Part shown: one piece after another, positions 20,471 through 31,776 of the stretch
Position numbering within the stretch: position 1 is the first letter of the stretch
Layout of the letters: every line of letters begins with the position of its first letter
Origin: Pictodentalium vernedei
Lineage: Eukaryota > Mollusca > Scaphopoda > Dentaliida > Dentaliidae
Length of the DNA: 64,000 nucleotides
Reading direction: 5' to 3'
Assembly (NCBI GenBank): GCA_031216915.1
Contig: CM062291.1
Location: 39,007,621-39,071,620 of the forward strand
The notes under the pieces: generated by a model
Databases searched by the model: none
What the model saw: the letters and a program-made list of their open reading frames with translations, nothing else
What the model was told of the DNA's origin: nothing
Position numbers and translations under genes: made by a program

Positions 20471-22040
20471 ATTTAAACTTAACGCTGAACAAAATTAATC
20501 AATAATAATCTATTAGACAGCAGGGTGGGATATTTCTATCCCACCCACCCACCCCACGTGACATACTCATTTGCATATTTTATTAGGTCGCCGGAATTAT
20601 TTCATCATCGTCTGCACAATTGCAACATGAGGTTGAAACAAATCAAGTTTAATATTTGAATAATAATTAAATATTGTTGATATAGACTCAATATTTAATT
20701 ATTATTCAAATATTAAACTTGATTTGTTTCAACCCCATGTTTCTCTGCAGATTTAATAATATCACTGCGCGAATTTATCTTTCGATCAATTATCTCACAA
20801 TGCCCTTTACATTGGAGTTTGACACGCGCAAATTCATTAACCCTCCAACGGACAGTGTTACAAATAATTTTTTTAGTATACACCTATGGTATATACCTAA
20901 CTTTTGTACGATCTTTCCGATGAAATTGTTTGTTTTTCGCAAGGACTACGACTTGATAAATTGGGTATGTCAGCACGTGACCGCCAATTATCTATAATGA
21001 CGTAATCCTCGTGTGTGGGGAGAAAAATCATCCTCGATGAGTCTGAAGGTGGAAATGGGGAAATCGACGAGCCGAGAGTCTGGTTCAAATATCTTGCCCC
21101 GAGGGTGAGATTTCACCATCCCACCTCCAGACTCATCGGGGATCATAATAATCTCGAGATTTCGACAAAAATCTTTCCCGGATTCATTTTTTTAAAAAGA
21201 AAGACCTTTCAGGAAAACCCACGGAGGGCATTTTCCCGTGAATTTGTGAATCGCGTCCTTGGTAAGTTGCGCGTACGTTTGTTCTGTTTATTAGCCCAAT
21301 CCTGTATCATTAGAGCGATATTTCCACCTGTTTCTCAACTGTGGCTGCGTCAAGACTTCCCGGAGAGGGAGGTGTGTGTGTGTGTGGGGGGGGGGGGGGG
21401 GTGACTCCGCCGACATTATCACAATGAAAGAGGCAGTTTCTCAATAAAACGGAGCGATTGGCAGACACTACGTCCAGGCAGCTCAACTACCTCTTTCTAC
21501 GGAGAGAGATAGTTTAGACATCTAAAAATATAGTGGCTTCTCCACTGGGCTTGTACAAAATACGTTCAGACAGCTGAACTAGGAGAATGGTGGAATCGTT
21601 CCAATTTTCAGGCTATCAGGATAATAAAACAATCGAGGTTAGATTTTTATACTAAATTTCAAACCTGTCTCCGATACGCCCTCTCCCTACACCCAAAAGG
21701 ACTCCGCTCGACTCTCTTTCAAGATTTGGTAAGACCTGGTAAGATTTATTCAAGCAATTAACACCTACAGAGAGGCAGATTACGAAAACAAAACAATAGC
21801 AATGACAAAATGAAAGTGTCAATGACACTGTAACTTAACTTGTCTGTGTGTTGTGTTTGATGAAAAGGATAATGTTTAATGTTTATGAAAGGATTATGAA
21901 ATAAGACAAGAATTGTGATAATTGGGAATATGTTAATTTCTATTCCCTGTGTGCTATGTTTTTAATAAAAAATATTATGAGGTGTACGCTTTACTAAAGA
22001 GCTGAGGGGTGGGTTAATATGACTTCACAGTTAATGTATG
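20471..22040. other. Gene-free region with two hairpins and a G tract
   Basis: A palindrome at 20,626-20,739 has ~48-bp arms (GAGGTTGAAACAAATCAAG and complement). A weaker inverted repeat lies at 21,024-21,160 around CCTCGATGAGTCTG / CAGACTCATCGGGG. A TGTG run plus about 16 G lies at 21,371-21,401. No gene was recognised. Confidence 0.6.
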
Positions 22041-22059
22041 TGGCCCTCACAGTTAACGT

Positions 22060-23420
22060 ATGTCAACGAAAGTTACCAAGTTACAGTGAAATTATTCCAA
22101 AACGAGTCATCCTATCAAGTTACATTGAAATCCTTTCATAAATATGGCCTGCAGACTGGGCTAAAAGTTTTCGGGCTTCAGGACTGTATAGCCATGATGG
22201 TAGACCGATTGCAACTGAAAGGGGACGTCCTCATCTCGACATTATACTGAGTCATTCTACTAAGTTACAATGAAATCCCTTCACAAATACGACCTATAGG
22301 CTGTACTAAAGTTTTTCGGGTTTTAGGCTCGGAAAGCCATCATGGTTGAACGATCGCGACCAAAAGGGGGCGTTGACATCTAGGCATAATCTGGAGTGAT
22401 TCTACGAAGTTACAATGAAATCCCTTCATATATATGACCTGTAGACTGTACTCAAGGTTTTTGGGCTTCGGGCCCCTGAAGCCGTCACAATGGACTAATC
22501 ACGACCAAAAGGGGATGTCATCATCTAGGCATTATATGGAGTCAACCTAACAAGTTACAATGAAATCCTTCCATAAATACTACCTAGAGACTATGCTAAA
22601 GGACTTTGGGCTCGGGTAGCCATCAAGGCTGAATGATCGCGACCAAAAGGGGACGTTCTTATCTGGACATTATTTGGAATCATCCTACCAAGTTACAATG
22701 AAATCCCTTCATAAATATGACCTGTATACTGTGCTAAAGGTTTTTGGGCTTCGGGCCCCTGTAGCCGTCACAGTTGCCAAATCACGTCCAAAAGGGGACG
22801 TTCTCATCTAGACATAATATGAAGTCAACCTACCAAGTTACAATGAAATCCCTCCGTCAATATGACCTGTAGACTGTGCTAAAGGTTTTCGGGTTTTGGG
22901 CTCGGGTAGTCGTCACAGTTGACAGATCGCAACCAAAAGGGGAAGTTCTCATCTAGACATCAATCGGAGTCATCCTACTAAGTTACAATAAAATCCCTCC
23001 ATATTAAATATAACCTGCAGACTTTGCTAAAAATTTTTGGGTTTCGGGCTTGGGCAACCATCACGGTTGACAGATCATGACCAAAAGGGGACGTTCTCAT
23101 CTAGGCATTATAGAGAGGCATTCTACCAAGTTACAATGAAATACCTTCATAAATACGACATGTAGACTGTGCTAATGGATTTCGGGTTTTGGGCTCGAGC
23201 AGCCATACCGGTTGAGCGATCACGACCAAAAGGGGACGTTCTCATCTAGAGATGCCCCCAAACCTGCATATGAAATTACGTGACGATCAGACAAGAACTA
23301 CGGGGTGTAGACTGTGCTAAAGGAAAGTGTGAACAGACTCACAGACTCACAGATTAACAGACTCACAGACTGACAGACTTCCCCACGCGGTATGGCAATA
23401 GCTTATCTTGACTTTGTCAA
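22060..23420 (+). repeat. ~145-bp minisatellite array, about eight copies
   Basis: Each unit contains AAGTTACAATGAAATCCC, GACCTGTAGACTGTGCTAAA and CCAAAAGGGGACGTTCTCAT. Units start near 22,120, 22,263, 22,408, 22,551, 22,691, 22,836, 22,978 and 23,125. The array ends in an ACAGACTCACAG run and GGTATGGCAATAGCTTA, an ending I associate with mollusc repeats. Confidence 0.85.
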
Positions 23421-23829
23421 GTTAAGCCAATGAAACATTCAAAAAAAGAGAAAGATGCTAAAAGTACACAAAAATAAACTAGATATATCAACATAAAGAA
23501 CAATTATTTTTTTTGTGAACTCAGCTCCCCTTTGTTGAAAGAAGCGCCAGGTCATGTTACAGATGGGTTTACATAGCTGGGGGATATTGTTTCGCATTAT
23601 CAGGTTAAATTTTCCTTTTATATCCATATATTGAAAGTTATCGGTTTCCTCATGATGCATTGCGTTGGCCATATTTTCACAAGCTCTGGTTTGAAATGAG
23701 AGTATTTGATACTTTGATAGGGGATTATTTTTTGGAAGGTAGTGCTACCTGAATTTGATTTAGACCGCCCACTATAAAACATGAGGCATGCAATAGACCT
23801 ATATCGTGCACTGGATTAACTACACCGTG
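23421..23829. other. Spacer before the Polinton
   Basis: I see no gene or recognisable repeat. Confidence 0.4.
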
Positions 23830-24530
23830 AGTAGCTTGTTCAGGGATGTTTGGGGGATCTCATCGGGGGATCTCATGCGTGGCGTCATGTCACGTGATCC
23901 AATGGCGCCATGTTTTGTTGTCATGGTAACCCACGTGAGTGGCCACGTTGCAACGCCATTACCATAATAATACGTGGTCCTAGTGCGCATGCGCATCGCT
24001 TGTTGTTAGGGTGACACGTGTTTCCGTCGTCCATTTTGTATAATGGAGGCCGCCATCTTGGTTTCTATAGAAGCACGTGGTTGGTGGGTCTGAAAGGCTT
24101 ACAACAGAACAGGGGTATGTTCAGAGGGATTGTTCCTTTGTACCAGAGTAAATCTAATTACCACTAACAACTCGACAATCCCTCAAAACCACCAAAAACG
24201 ACTTTATTTGCTACGGATTTTCCCCAAATCCTTTTTTGGGATCGCCATACAATGGCTTATAATAGTAGTACATAGTGCTGTAGTACCGTGAGGACCCCCG
24301 TGGGTATGCTCGATTAAATGGGAGTATACTACAACAGAGTAGAAGAGCCTACCAGATGGAACCGTTTTGTTACTGTATTTAGCTTTTCTGGTCTGTTCAG
24401 GCTAGTTCTAATCCCATTCATCCCCTCGGTCCACTTTCTTGCAAGTAACTAACCAATCAGATTGCTTGATTTTCCCTAATCTATACCTAACCATACTGAG
24501 GTATCTCCCTTGTGCACAACAAAGGCCTAT
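23830..24530 (+). repeat. Left terminal repeat of the Polinton
   Basis: It is homologous to the right arm at 45,250-45,749 over about 500 bp and to the satellite arm over about 700 bp, including ACCAATCAGATTGCTTGATT and the GTATCTCCCTT block. Confidence 0.85.
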
Positions 24531-24544
24531 ATGATTCCGAAAGC

Positions 24545-25310
24545 CAAGAAGCTATCGAGCAATTACTGAAATGTCATTGCTCGAACGACTCGAATCCCGT
24601 CGAGTAAATGAGCTATAGAGCAAATGCTCGTGCGAGTGACTCGCACATGCGACTCTTAACCTCATTTCGGTATCTGAGGATACCTATGGCCTGGCAATAT
24701 ACTATTTGAGGATACCTTTCGAGGATACATTTTATAGGATACTTATCGGGGGATACTATTACCTGTTTGGCCCAGCCTTCTAGGCCATCCTAAGACATAC
24801 CTATCCCCCCTTTTAAGCTATCGAGCAATTTACTGAAAAGTCATTGCTCGAACGACTCAAATCCCGTCGAGCAAATTAGCTATGGAGCAATTGCTCGCTC
24901 GAGAGGCTCGCACATACGACTCTTAGCCTCATTTTGGTATTTGAGGAGACCTATGGACTGGTATTATATTATTGGGGTTACCTTTCGAGGATACCTTTAA
25001 TAGGAAACTAATCTGAGGATAATATTACCTGTTTGGCCCGGCCTTTTAGACCACCCCAAGACACACCTATCCCAAATTTTCCTAACAAGCTATGAACAGT
25101 TACTGAAAAGCCATTGCTCGAACGGCGCGAATCCCATCGAGGAAATAAGCAGTAGAGCAATTGCTCGATCGAGTGACTCCACATACGACTCTTCGACTCA
25201 TTTCAGAAAAAGGGATTCCATAGCAAGAGACATATCTTAAAAAGGGATTCCGTAAATGGGATTCCAAGCCGACTCCGTGAAATGGGATTCCGTGATTTGA
25301 CATAAACAGT
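24545..25310 (+). repeat. Subterminal ~270-bp tandem repeat, three copies
   Basis: Units begin near 24,545, 24,815 and 25,087 with AGCTATCGAGCAATTACTG-like sequence, followed by CATTGCTCGAACG and, in the first two, GAGGATACC blocks. The GAGGATACCT-rich part matches the inner arm of the satellite. It is non-coding. Confidence 0.75.
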
Positions 25311-25555
25311 TTGTATAATTATGCACTTTTTGTGTATTCTGTGTGTGTGAAGACCGTGGAAAGCTTCTCAATTCAAACTCATTATTTGCAAGAATAAAAT
25401 AAAATTTATAAATAAAACCCTCCCTCCCTCACTGATTTAAAAAAAACATGATAATCATTTAATTTACTTTGCGTGGCCTAAGTAGTTGAAGAAGATGTGA
25501 TGGTATCGTGAAAAACAGCATTATTAGTGGTAAATACATTCATAACAGCTATAGA

Positions 25556-25870
25556 AATCGCGGTGGCTCAGTGGGTAGAGCATTGAATTTTAGCCCTTTT
25601 ACTGCCACGCCCACTTTAGGCATATATGGAGGATCTCTATGTATGCCCGAGGAAGTTTAATAAAATTAATGACATACTTGAAACTCTATCATCTGATTAA
25701 TTGTTGGAAAGGGCTCTTTGAGCCCTTTCCAACAATTAAACAAATGGTAGGTTTGAGCTGCGCATACCAAAATGTGCAGATAATCATCATAAAATAGGTG
25801 ACAATAGTCACTTTCGGCAGCGTGAGTGTTAAATCAACAGAAACTGCGTTGTGATCTTGGGTAAGACACT
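25556..25870 (+). mobile_element. SINE remnant split by another insertion
   Basis: GCGGTGGCTCAGTGGGTAGAG (tRNA-like box A) lies at 25,559, and the GATCTTGGGTAAGACACTTACC block of the same SINE type at 25,852. The ~250 bp between hold a hairpin (AATTGTTGGAAAGGGCTC and complement, about 25,698-25,740) and look like a separate insertion. Confidence 0.55.
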
Positions 25871-26196
25871 TACCACAAATAAAAGACTCCAGCTTTTGTC
25901 AGTTCATTCGGGGTTTTCACACTTTCACAAGGTAACATGAAAATGAATGTCTTGAGACGATTTTCCTCCAATTCATACTTGATGTGTTTTGGTGGTCTCT
26001 GTTCTGACGTCTTTCTTGTTATAGCTTCATCTTCTCCACGTAATAGCTGCTCCGGGACAGGTGGTGGAACATCACGAAAATACGTTTCGAATGAAACGCT
26101 CATTCTCTCTACAAAGTGTCTTGGATTTCTTGTCTCTTGGTTTCTTGATTGATAATCATTCAGCGTCATGCTGATCAAACATGGAATAGTGAACAT
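25871..26196 (-). pseudogene. Polinton part: BIR-like segment
   Basis: The frame encodes RNPRHFVERMSVSFETYF and later ENRLKTF and TPNELTKAGVFYLW. R-KTF followed by TP-EL-KAGF-Y is the opening of a baculovirus IAP repeat (BIR), an apoptosis-inhibitor fold. Only the first part is visible, next to a SINE remnant. A captured anti-apoptotic gene would suit a virus-like element that leaves its host cell, but this is inference from a short match. Confidence 0.5.
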
Positions 26197-26299
26197 TCTT
26201 CAATCCTTTTTATCTTGATTATTCTTTACTTTTCTTTCTCTCTTTGGTTTGGGTTCTCCTATTGCAAGGCTCATCTTCTTTGCAATATCATCTGCTTTG

Positions 26300-26465
26300 G
26301 TCACTTGTTACCAATCTCTCGTGGTAAACTTGAACCAAACGTCGTTCTTGAACAGTTGAATCTGTAAATCGTTGTAGATTTTGAAGACGGTCACTTCGTA
26401 GACATCCTTCTTCTTTGGCTGTCGAAACACAAATGAGCTGAAAGCTAAGTGCGCCCTTTTTATAG
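26300..26465 (-). pseudogene. Polinton part: segment matching satellite gene 4 N-terminus, with promoter
   Basis: On the minus strand a TATAAAAAGGG box starts at 26,465, and an ATG lies 59 bp on at 26,406, with TCATTTGTG in the leader as in the satellite genes. The sequence after it can encode VTVFKIYNDLQIQLFKND, close to TTVLRFKDDLHIQIFKND of satellite gene 4. It lies just downstream of the protease. This links the satellite's genes to the large Polinton. Confidence 0.6.
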
Positions 26466-26487
26466 TTTTTCTTCAATTCAGCGACAT

Positions 26488-26823
26488 CTAGTGGCAGGTT
26501 TCTTCAATGACGCCATTAACCAACACATCATTATCCATTAGATCGGTTGTAAACATGTTGGATATGGTTTCTATCGGTACATCGTGACAGCGATGTTTCA
26601 AGTAAAACAGGCAGTATTGTACACACACTGGTAATGGTCCTTGAAGGAGTTTTGTATTGTACTTCCAATGTCTGGAATTCTTCTTCAGGAAATTCTCGAA
26701 TGGTCTGTGTTGTGGTGGTAATCCATAGGAATCAAAGTGCTCAGAGTTGTCGTCACTGACAAAGAGAGCCACCCAGTGTTCTCCTTTCCTGTGGTCTGGA
26801 TACGTTTTGGCTACCAAAGCCAC
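26488..26823 (-). pseudogene. Polinton part: adenain-like cysteine protease
   Basis: The frame encodes GEHWVALFVSDDNSEHFDSYGLPP followed by PLPVCVQYCLFYLKHR and TDLMDNDVLVNGVI. The HW-A-F---...FDSYG and Q--C--Y--FYL-H patterns belong to the adenovirus-type (C5) protease found in Polintons, which matures capsid proteins. The surrounding element is broken, so this is a fossil part. The upstream end is interrupted by the hAT-like MITE at 26,854. Confidence 0.8.
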
Positions 26824-26853
26824 TGGTTTGTGATCTGGTAATCATCTTGGTAG

Positions 26854-27393
26854 TAGGGCTGCACGATATTCAAAACGGGAAAAAATACCGCGGTATACTG
26901 GTATATCGAAAACTGTTCAGAAAAATTAACATAAGTACCACAATCGAGGCTTGAGGCATCACAGTCGGAACGAATTAGCATGCCTTGTTGACGCAGTTCG
27001 AAAAACCTTTACCCCAAGGCAGACGATATCAAATTTTATTATTTAAAAAAAAAGTTCTACAAAACAATATCATGTGACCCCTCATTGGAACGGGCTCAAC
27101 GAGCTCGTTCCAATGAGGGGTCACATGATATAGTTTTGTTGAAATTTTTGAAAATAATTTTTTCAACTGCTGAAATTATATATTACGTAAGCACATACTG
27201 ACGATTCCTTGGGTAAAGGGGTAATATTATTCATTTGGGGTTACAGTTAAAAAACTTAAGACATCTTGAAAATTAAATTGTGGGCAAATAAATAATGACG
27301 ATAAACCGATATTTTTGTAATTACACCGGTATTCAATCAATATTGGTTTGAATATCGGTATATATTGGTTTATCGATATACCGTGCAGCCCTA
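26854..27393. mobile_element. hAT-like MITE carrying a nested hairpin MITE, copy 1
   Basis: TAGGGCTGCACG and its complement CGTGCAGCCCTA form the ends, with a perfect 8-bp duplication CTTGGTAG (26,846-26,853 and 27,394-27,401). Subterminal ATACCG / TATCGGTTT stretches are inverted. A CCTTTACCCC hairpin element with GGGTCACATGATAT arms sits inside at about 27,003-27,222. It is inserted in the Polinton. Confidence 0.85.
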
Positions 27394-27515
27394 CTTGGTA
27401 GTCTGTTACTTGCAAACATATTCTCTTCAAACAACTACCTGTCCGAAGGGCGTTCTCTAATTGCAACGTGTTCATGCCTAGTAATCGAAAATTACTTGTC
27501 CAGTCTTATCCACTT

Positions 27516-28076
27516 CTATGATGTTCTGAAATTCTGCATACACCAGTACGTTGACTGTGGTGGGTAACGGAAATGGACTTCTAGTCTCAAGGCTCCTCTG
27601 TTCACCCGATCGAAGTGTAGTCCATGTGACAGATATGGACCCAGGTCGAAGACGAATAGGGTATATCCATTTATGTACTCTTCTTTGCTGATGAGGTTTC
27701 CTTCATTCTCGTACATTTGTTCAGTCCCTTGGAACAGGGTCGCATAACATCTCTTCTTTGATGGAAAGCCATTGGTCCTTTGCTTGTTGGTGTTGGAATG
27801 CAGGATCCGGTTGATGTCTTCTTCTGTTTCCTCGGTGTTTCTAGTGGAGTAATATTGCATCATTTCTTGGTCAAATCACGTTTCTCGTTCGGTCCAATGT
27901 ATGGTTCATGAATCGACCGTACAGGGCATTCTTGAGGAATTGATAAGAAACGTAGGCGTGCTGTTTTCAGAACTCGAGTCAGATGTTTCCAATATTCCCA
28001 AGTAAAGTCAAGTTCCATCCTGTTTTTCAATAGATGGATATGTACATTACCTCCCGTAATTTTCGAAACCGTAACG
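27516..28076 (-). pseudogene. Polinton part: capsid-type protein
   Basis: The frame at 27,516-27,863 holds INGYTLFVFDLGPYLSHGLH and FDRVNRGALRLEVHF, the pattern (GYTLF-FDL-P------HF---R-G-LRLE--F) I know as the C-terminal part of Polinton/adintovirus major capsid proteins. The adjoining stretch to 28,076 encodes VSKITGGNVHIHLLKNRMEL and is probably part of the same gene region. It is broken. An hAT-like MITE at 28,079-28,833 lies directly upstream. Confidence 0.65.
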
Positions 28077-28078
28077 AG

Positions 28079-28522
28079 TAGAGCTGAAACGGTTGATGGA
28101 TTAATCACATGGATTAACCTTGGTTAACCGATTAATCACTTGTCAAAATAGACTGAATAACTGCAATGATTTACAGCATGAACCCTTTACCCAACGTAAC
28201 AAACAAAACCGTTTATAAGAGTAGTTTCTGACCATTATTCAAATTATAAGTATGTGTAGGGCCCATATGTGTACACGAAGGCCATGAAGCTAACCTCAAG
28301 TCCCACCATATACTCAAAAACATAGCATATGACCCCCTCATTGGAACGAGCTCGTTGAGCTCGTTCCAATAAGGGGTCATAAGCTATGTTTTTTGAGATA
28401 AAAATTGAAAATGTTTAGTAACTCATGAATTTATTTTGCAAGTATCGGCTGCTACTCGTTATGGGAAAAGGGTTGATTGAAATTGATTGGAAACATGCCT
28501 TCATTTCGGCTTCCCCCGTTTA

Positions 28523-28569
<47 letters not shown>

Positions 28570-28833
28570 GACCATTTCCAGCCACTGATACAGTATGATG
28601 ATCATGCAAGTAAACAAGTATGTCAGCAAATTACTTGCATGCTTTACTCTGTCTCATATAATTGATGTTAGTCAGTGTGACAATGTTTGCCTGTTTTGGA
28701 ACAAGTTTTTTCCTTTGTTAACCAACATAATACAGTAGTTCAAAAGTAACGGTTAATCGATCAATTACGTTTTGGATCGCTCAAGATGTTGATGATTGAT
28801 TAATCGATTAATCGGTTAACCGTTTCAGCTCCA
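28079..28833. mobile_element. hAT-like MITE, AGCTGAAACGG type
   Basis: The ends are TAGAGCTGAAACGG and CCGTTTCAGCTCCA, with a perfect 8-bp duplication GTAACGAG (28,071-28,078 and 28,834-28,841). Inner inverted GGTTAACCGATTAATC stretches follow. It contains a CCCTTTACCC hairpin element (about 28,183-28,473) and an (AATC)n run at 28,526-28,569. It is related to the copy at 52,152. Confidence 0.85.
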
Positions 28834-28841
28834 GTAACGAG

Positions 28842-29175
28842 TAGTTGTTCCAACATCATTTCTCTTCCAAGGTTCGAACGGAGAGAAGAACTTTGTTACC
28901 CAAGTGTTCCTTTTATAGTGTCTGGTCACGGTGACATTGTCAACGACGGTCTGGAAATCTCGAAAGGTGTGGAGATGGTTCCGTGGGTCCTGATCCCAGG
29001 CTTCATTGTCACTGTGTTCAAGATTTCCATTTTCCCCAAATACACCCGAAGTGCACAACTCGAACATCAGGATAAGTTGAAGTAATCGGTCGGTCCCGTG
29101 GATTTCGGGTTGTCGAGTTTCTGCTGTATTCTTATGTATTACTGTATTATGATCGCGTATAAAGTGTAGACGCAC
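28842..29175 (-). pseudogene. Polinton part, unassigned
   Basis: A minus-strand frame encodes DPRNHLHTFRDFQTVVDNVT and FFSPFEPWKRND. It includes a TATAAAAGG box (from 28,917) about 58 bp before an ATG at 28,859, the same spacing as the satellite promoters, and so probably holds both the end of one gene and the promoter of the capsid-region gene. I do not recognise the product. Confidence 0.45.
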
Positions 29176-29281
29176 CTATCATATTCATTTCGATCAACTG
29201 AAACAAGCACTCTAGCCACATAAATTCCCGCATTGTTGCCAAGCATAAAGTTCGTATTACATGCTGCCAAACCCAAGTTAA

Positions 29282-30238
29282 GGGCCTATATAAGTAATGA
29301 AATTTTGTTTATTTTGAAAATTCTCACCTCTGATATTCCTTCAATTCAAATTAAATATACACAAAATGTACATCAAAATGAAGGTTGGGGTGTATAGAAC
29401 ACGAAGCACATGTGTAATCAACTCGTAGAGTCGACTGTAGGCATCACTGGTTCCTGGAAGTCTGCTGCCGTATTCGCAACAGAACTGATAATTTAATGAT
29501 ATTTCACGAAAACAACTTGTGGCCAAATGTGCTTTACATATCCAAGAACAAAGCTAGGGGATAAAAATTCTTCAAAACACGGCTACAGAGCTGCATGGGG
29601 GAAAATTCCAAAGCCTTTGCTTTTGTTTACGTATGAGTACACTTTCGATTTCCGGTCGCCGTCATCGGACAGAAAAAGCATGTAAAAACAACGCCGTCTA
29701 AAATCAAATAATGAAAAAGATCGCCTTAATACAGTATACTGTTATTATATAGAGATTACACAGTTGCCATATTCAATGCAAGGTGTCATGACACCTGTTG
29801 AAATTTCTTAGAATTACGATTTTGTTTTCCGATGGAAATTCGTGGTAACGAGTGATTTGCGCATGCCTGTCGAGCATTGAACCATCTTCAATAAAAAATG
29901 CAGACAGCGTTGTCCTTTTCCAAAATGCAGTCCTATCGCTGCACTCGAAAGTGTTTTGAATGCCCAGCTTTGTTATTGAATATCTAAAGCACATTCGGTC
30001 ACGAGTTGTTCTTGCGAAATATTATTTTATTATCAGTTCTGGTACGAATACGATAGCAGACTTCCAGGAAGCAGTGGTGCCTACAGTCGACTCTATGAGT
30101 TGATGACACATGTGTTTCGTGTTCTACACATCCTAACCTTCATTTTGATGTATAATTTGTGAAAATTTAATCTGAATTTAAGGAATATGAGAGGTGAGAA
30201 TTTCAAAATAAACAAAATTCCATAACTTATATAGCCCC
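29282..30238. mobile_element. TTAA-flanked element with ~240-bp inverted ends
   Basis: TTAA lies at 29,278-29,281 and 30,239-30,242. The ends GGGCCTATATAAGTAATG and CATAACTTATATAGCCCC are followed by long inverted arms through TTTGTTTATTTTGAAAATTC and a CTTCCAGGAA / GTCGACTGTAGGC block. The ~480-bp centre has no protein gene. It is a non-autonomous piggyBac-like insertion in the Polinton. Confidence 0.75.
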
Positions 30239-30242
30239 TTAA

Positions 30243-30392
30243 TGTGGTCCTTAGGGGATGTCAGGAAGACAGCCTATTAGGCTATGACACCCCCTGCAGT
30301 ATACAATTACCTGTATAAAACTTGAACACTCCACTCAAAATTGTGTATATTATGTACCCTGTGAATTAAGAATTGAATTGAATTGAATTGTG
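30243..30392 (+). mobile_element. Retroposon 3'-end fragment
   Basis: GACAGCCTATTAGGCTATGA, TATAAAACTTGAACACTCC and a terminal (GAATT)n run look like the 3' end of a LINE or SINE. It is too short to classify. Confidence 0.45.
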
Positions 30393-30504
30393 ACTTTTCT
30401 TTGACTAGTTCCTTGCCTGTTTTAGGTCTGGGATTAGACCAGTTGTGTTTCTAGAAATTTGGATTTCAAATTCATTTTCACATTGGAAAATCATTGTCAT
30501 CGGG

Positions 30505-30760
30505 CCTGAAAATAAGCAGTCCGACATTTGCAGAGTGAGGTTCTCAGAGGGTGAATTTGATGATGCTATCTCACATCGTGGGCACATTTATCCTCTGAGT
30601 ACCTCTTTTTGTTTAGTTTTGAGACTCTGATTCTGACTGAGGTTCATAGAGGGTAAATTTAGTGATGCTACCCTGCTGTGCAGGGTAGCATCACTAAATT
30701 CACCCTCTGGGGACCTCATTTTGCAAATGACAGTCTGCTTATTTTCTGGCTTGATTGTCA
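30505..30760. repeat. Foldback element, ~250 bp
   Basis: GAAAATAAGCAGTCCGACAT and AGAGGGTGAATTT on the left are mirrored on the right. The centre is a near-perfect hairpin (GGTAGCATCACTAAATT and complement, about 30,650-30,712). Followed at 30,835-30,870 by a (CT)n microsatellite. Confidence 0.7.
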
Positions 30761-30830
30761 TATCACCAGTCATTTTTGGTTATGTAATGTTACTATCTTT
30801 ATATAGATGCAGTTGTGGCCGGAATTCTTT

Positions 30831-30872
<42 letters not shown>

Positions 30873-31084
30873 ATTAAGCTTCAAACCATTTGAACAACTT
30901 AGGTTTATTTCGTTGTTCAGGTTTTCTCTCAGTCTCCGATTTTGTCTCCGACTTAATCTCCGACTGTCTCATGAAATTCCAACGTTCTTTATGACTAATC
31001 AGTTCTTGGGGTATATTACTATCTATCGGGGCCTCAGCCAATTCTTTCCCATCCTTTAGGTTGGAAAGATTTTCGTCTTCTAAG

Positions 31085-31408
31085 CTAATTATTTAGAAGA
31101 TCTGTCACATTAGACCCTATCATTGTTTGATCTTTGTGGACTCGTTCAGCCTTCTCATTCCAAGGTATATTTGGCTCATTTCTGACACGATTCAACAACA
31201 ACTTTGCCTTTCCCTTCATAGTCACAGGTACAGAATCGAGAATGTCATGATCTGTAGTGTCTTTCTCAAGTTCGACTTTGATGGGTCGAGTGGACATTAC
31301 CTTTTGCTGAAATGGCAATTTCCTTTGTAAAACGTGATTATATCGGACCATCTTTTCGTCGAATGTGAGGAACGGGACATCGATAATATCTATCATTTCT
31401 CCATCCAA
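31085..31408 (-). pseudogene. Polinton part: conserved GSNVTDLLN protein, C-terminal region
   Basis: The frame encodes MDGEMIDIIDVPFLTFDEKM, KAKLLLNRVRNEPNIPWNE and ending GSNVTDLLNN. KA-LLL--I---P-I-WN-...GSNI-DLVND is a pattern I recall from an uncharacterised protein common in Polintons. It continues beyond the SINE insertion at 31,411. Its role is unknown, possibly as a virion component. Confidence 0.6.
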
Positions 31409-31410
31409 AT

Positions 31411-31764
31411 TTATTATTTATTTATTTTTGGGGGTTTAAGGTCACATATTCTGCACAATGGCTAATCATGACCATGACAGTTTTACGGGTGGAGGAAGCC
31501 GGAGTACCCGAACCACCGAGCAACGGCGAGCAACTGTCAGCTCCCCAACATACTAACTCCACACAAGCAGGGTTGGCATTGGTTGAAGACAAGTGCACCA
31601 TCAACGTGCAGTACGCCTTAGTACACAACGTCACCGTGTCCCCACATGGGCAATGGGGTGAAGTGTCTTGCCCAAGGACACAACGCGGTTGCCGCAGGTG
31701 GGATTCGAACCGAGGACCTCTCGGCTTGCAGCCTGAATCTCTACTTACTGAGCCACTGCGCCTC
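31411..31764 (-). mobile_element. tRNA-derived SINE with 12-bp target duplication
   Basis: CTCCATCCAAAT at 31,399-31,410 and 31,765-31,776 brackets a SINE with the TTTA-rich tail first and the tRNA-like head last (minus strand: AGTGGCTCAGTAAG, box B GGTTCGAATCC). It splits a Polinton gene. Confidence 0.9.
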
Positions 31765-31776
31765 CTCCATCCAAAT

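Noticed and set aside
22038-22250. Short frame in the 145-bp minisatellite
   Set aside because: It is not kept in the other repeat units.
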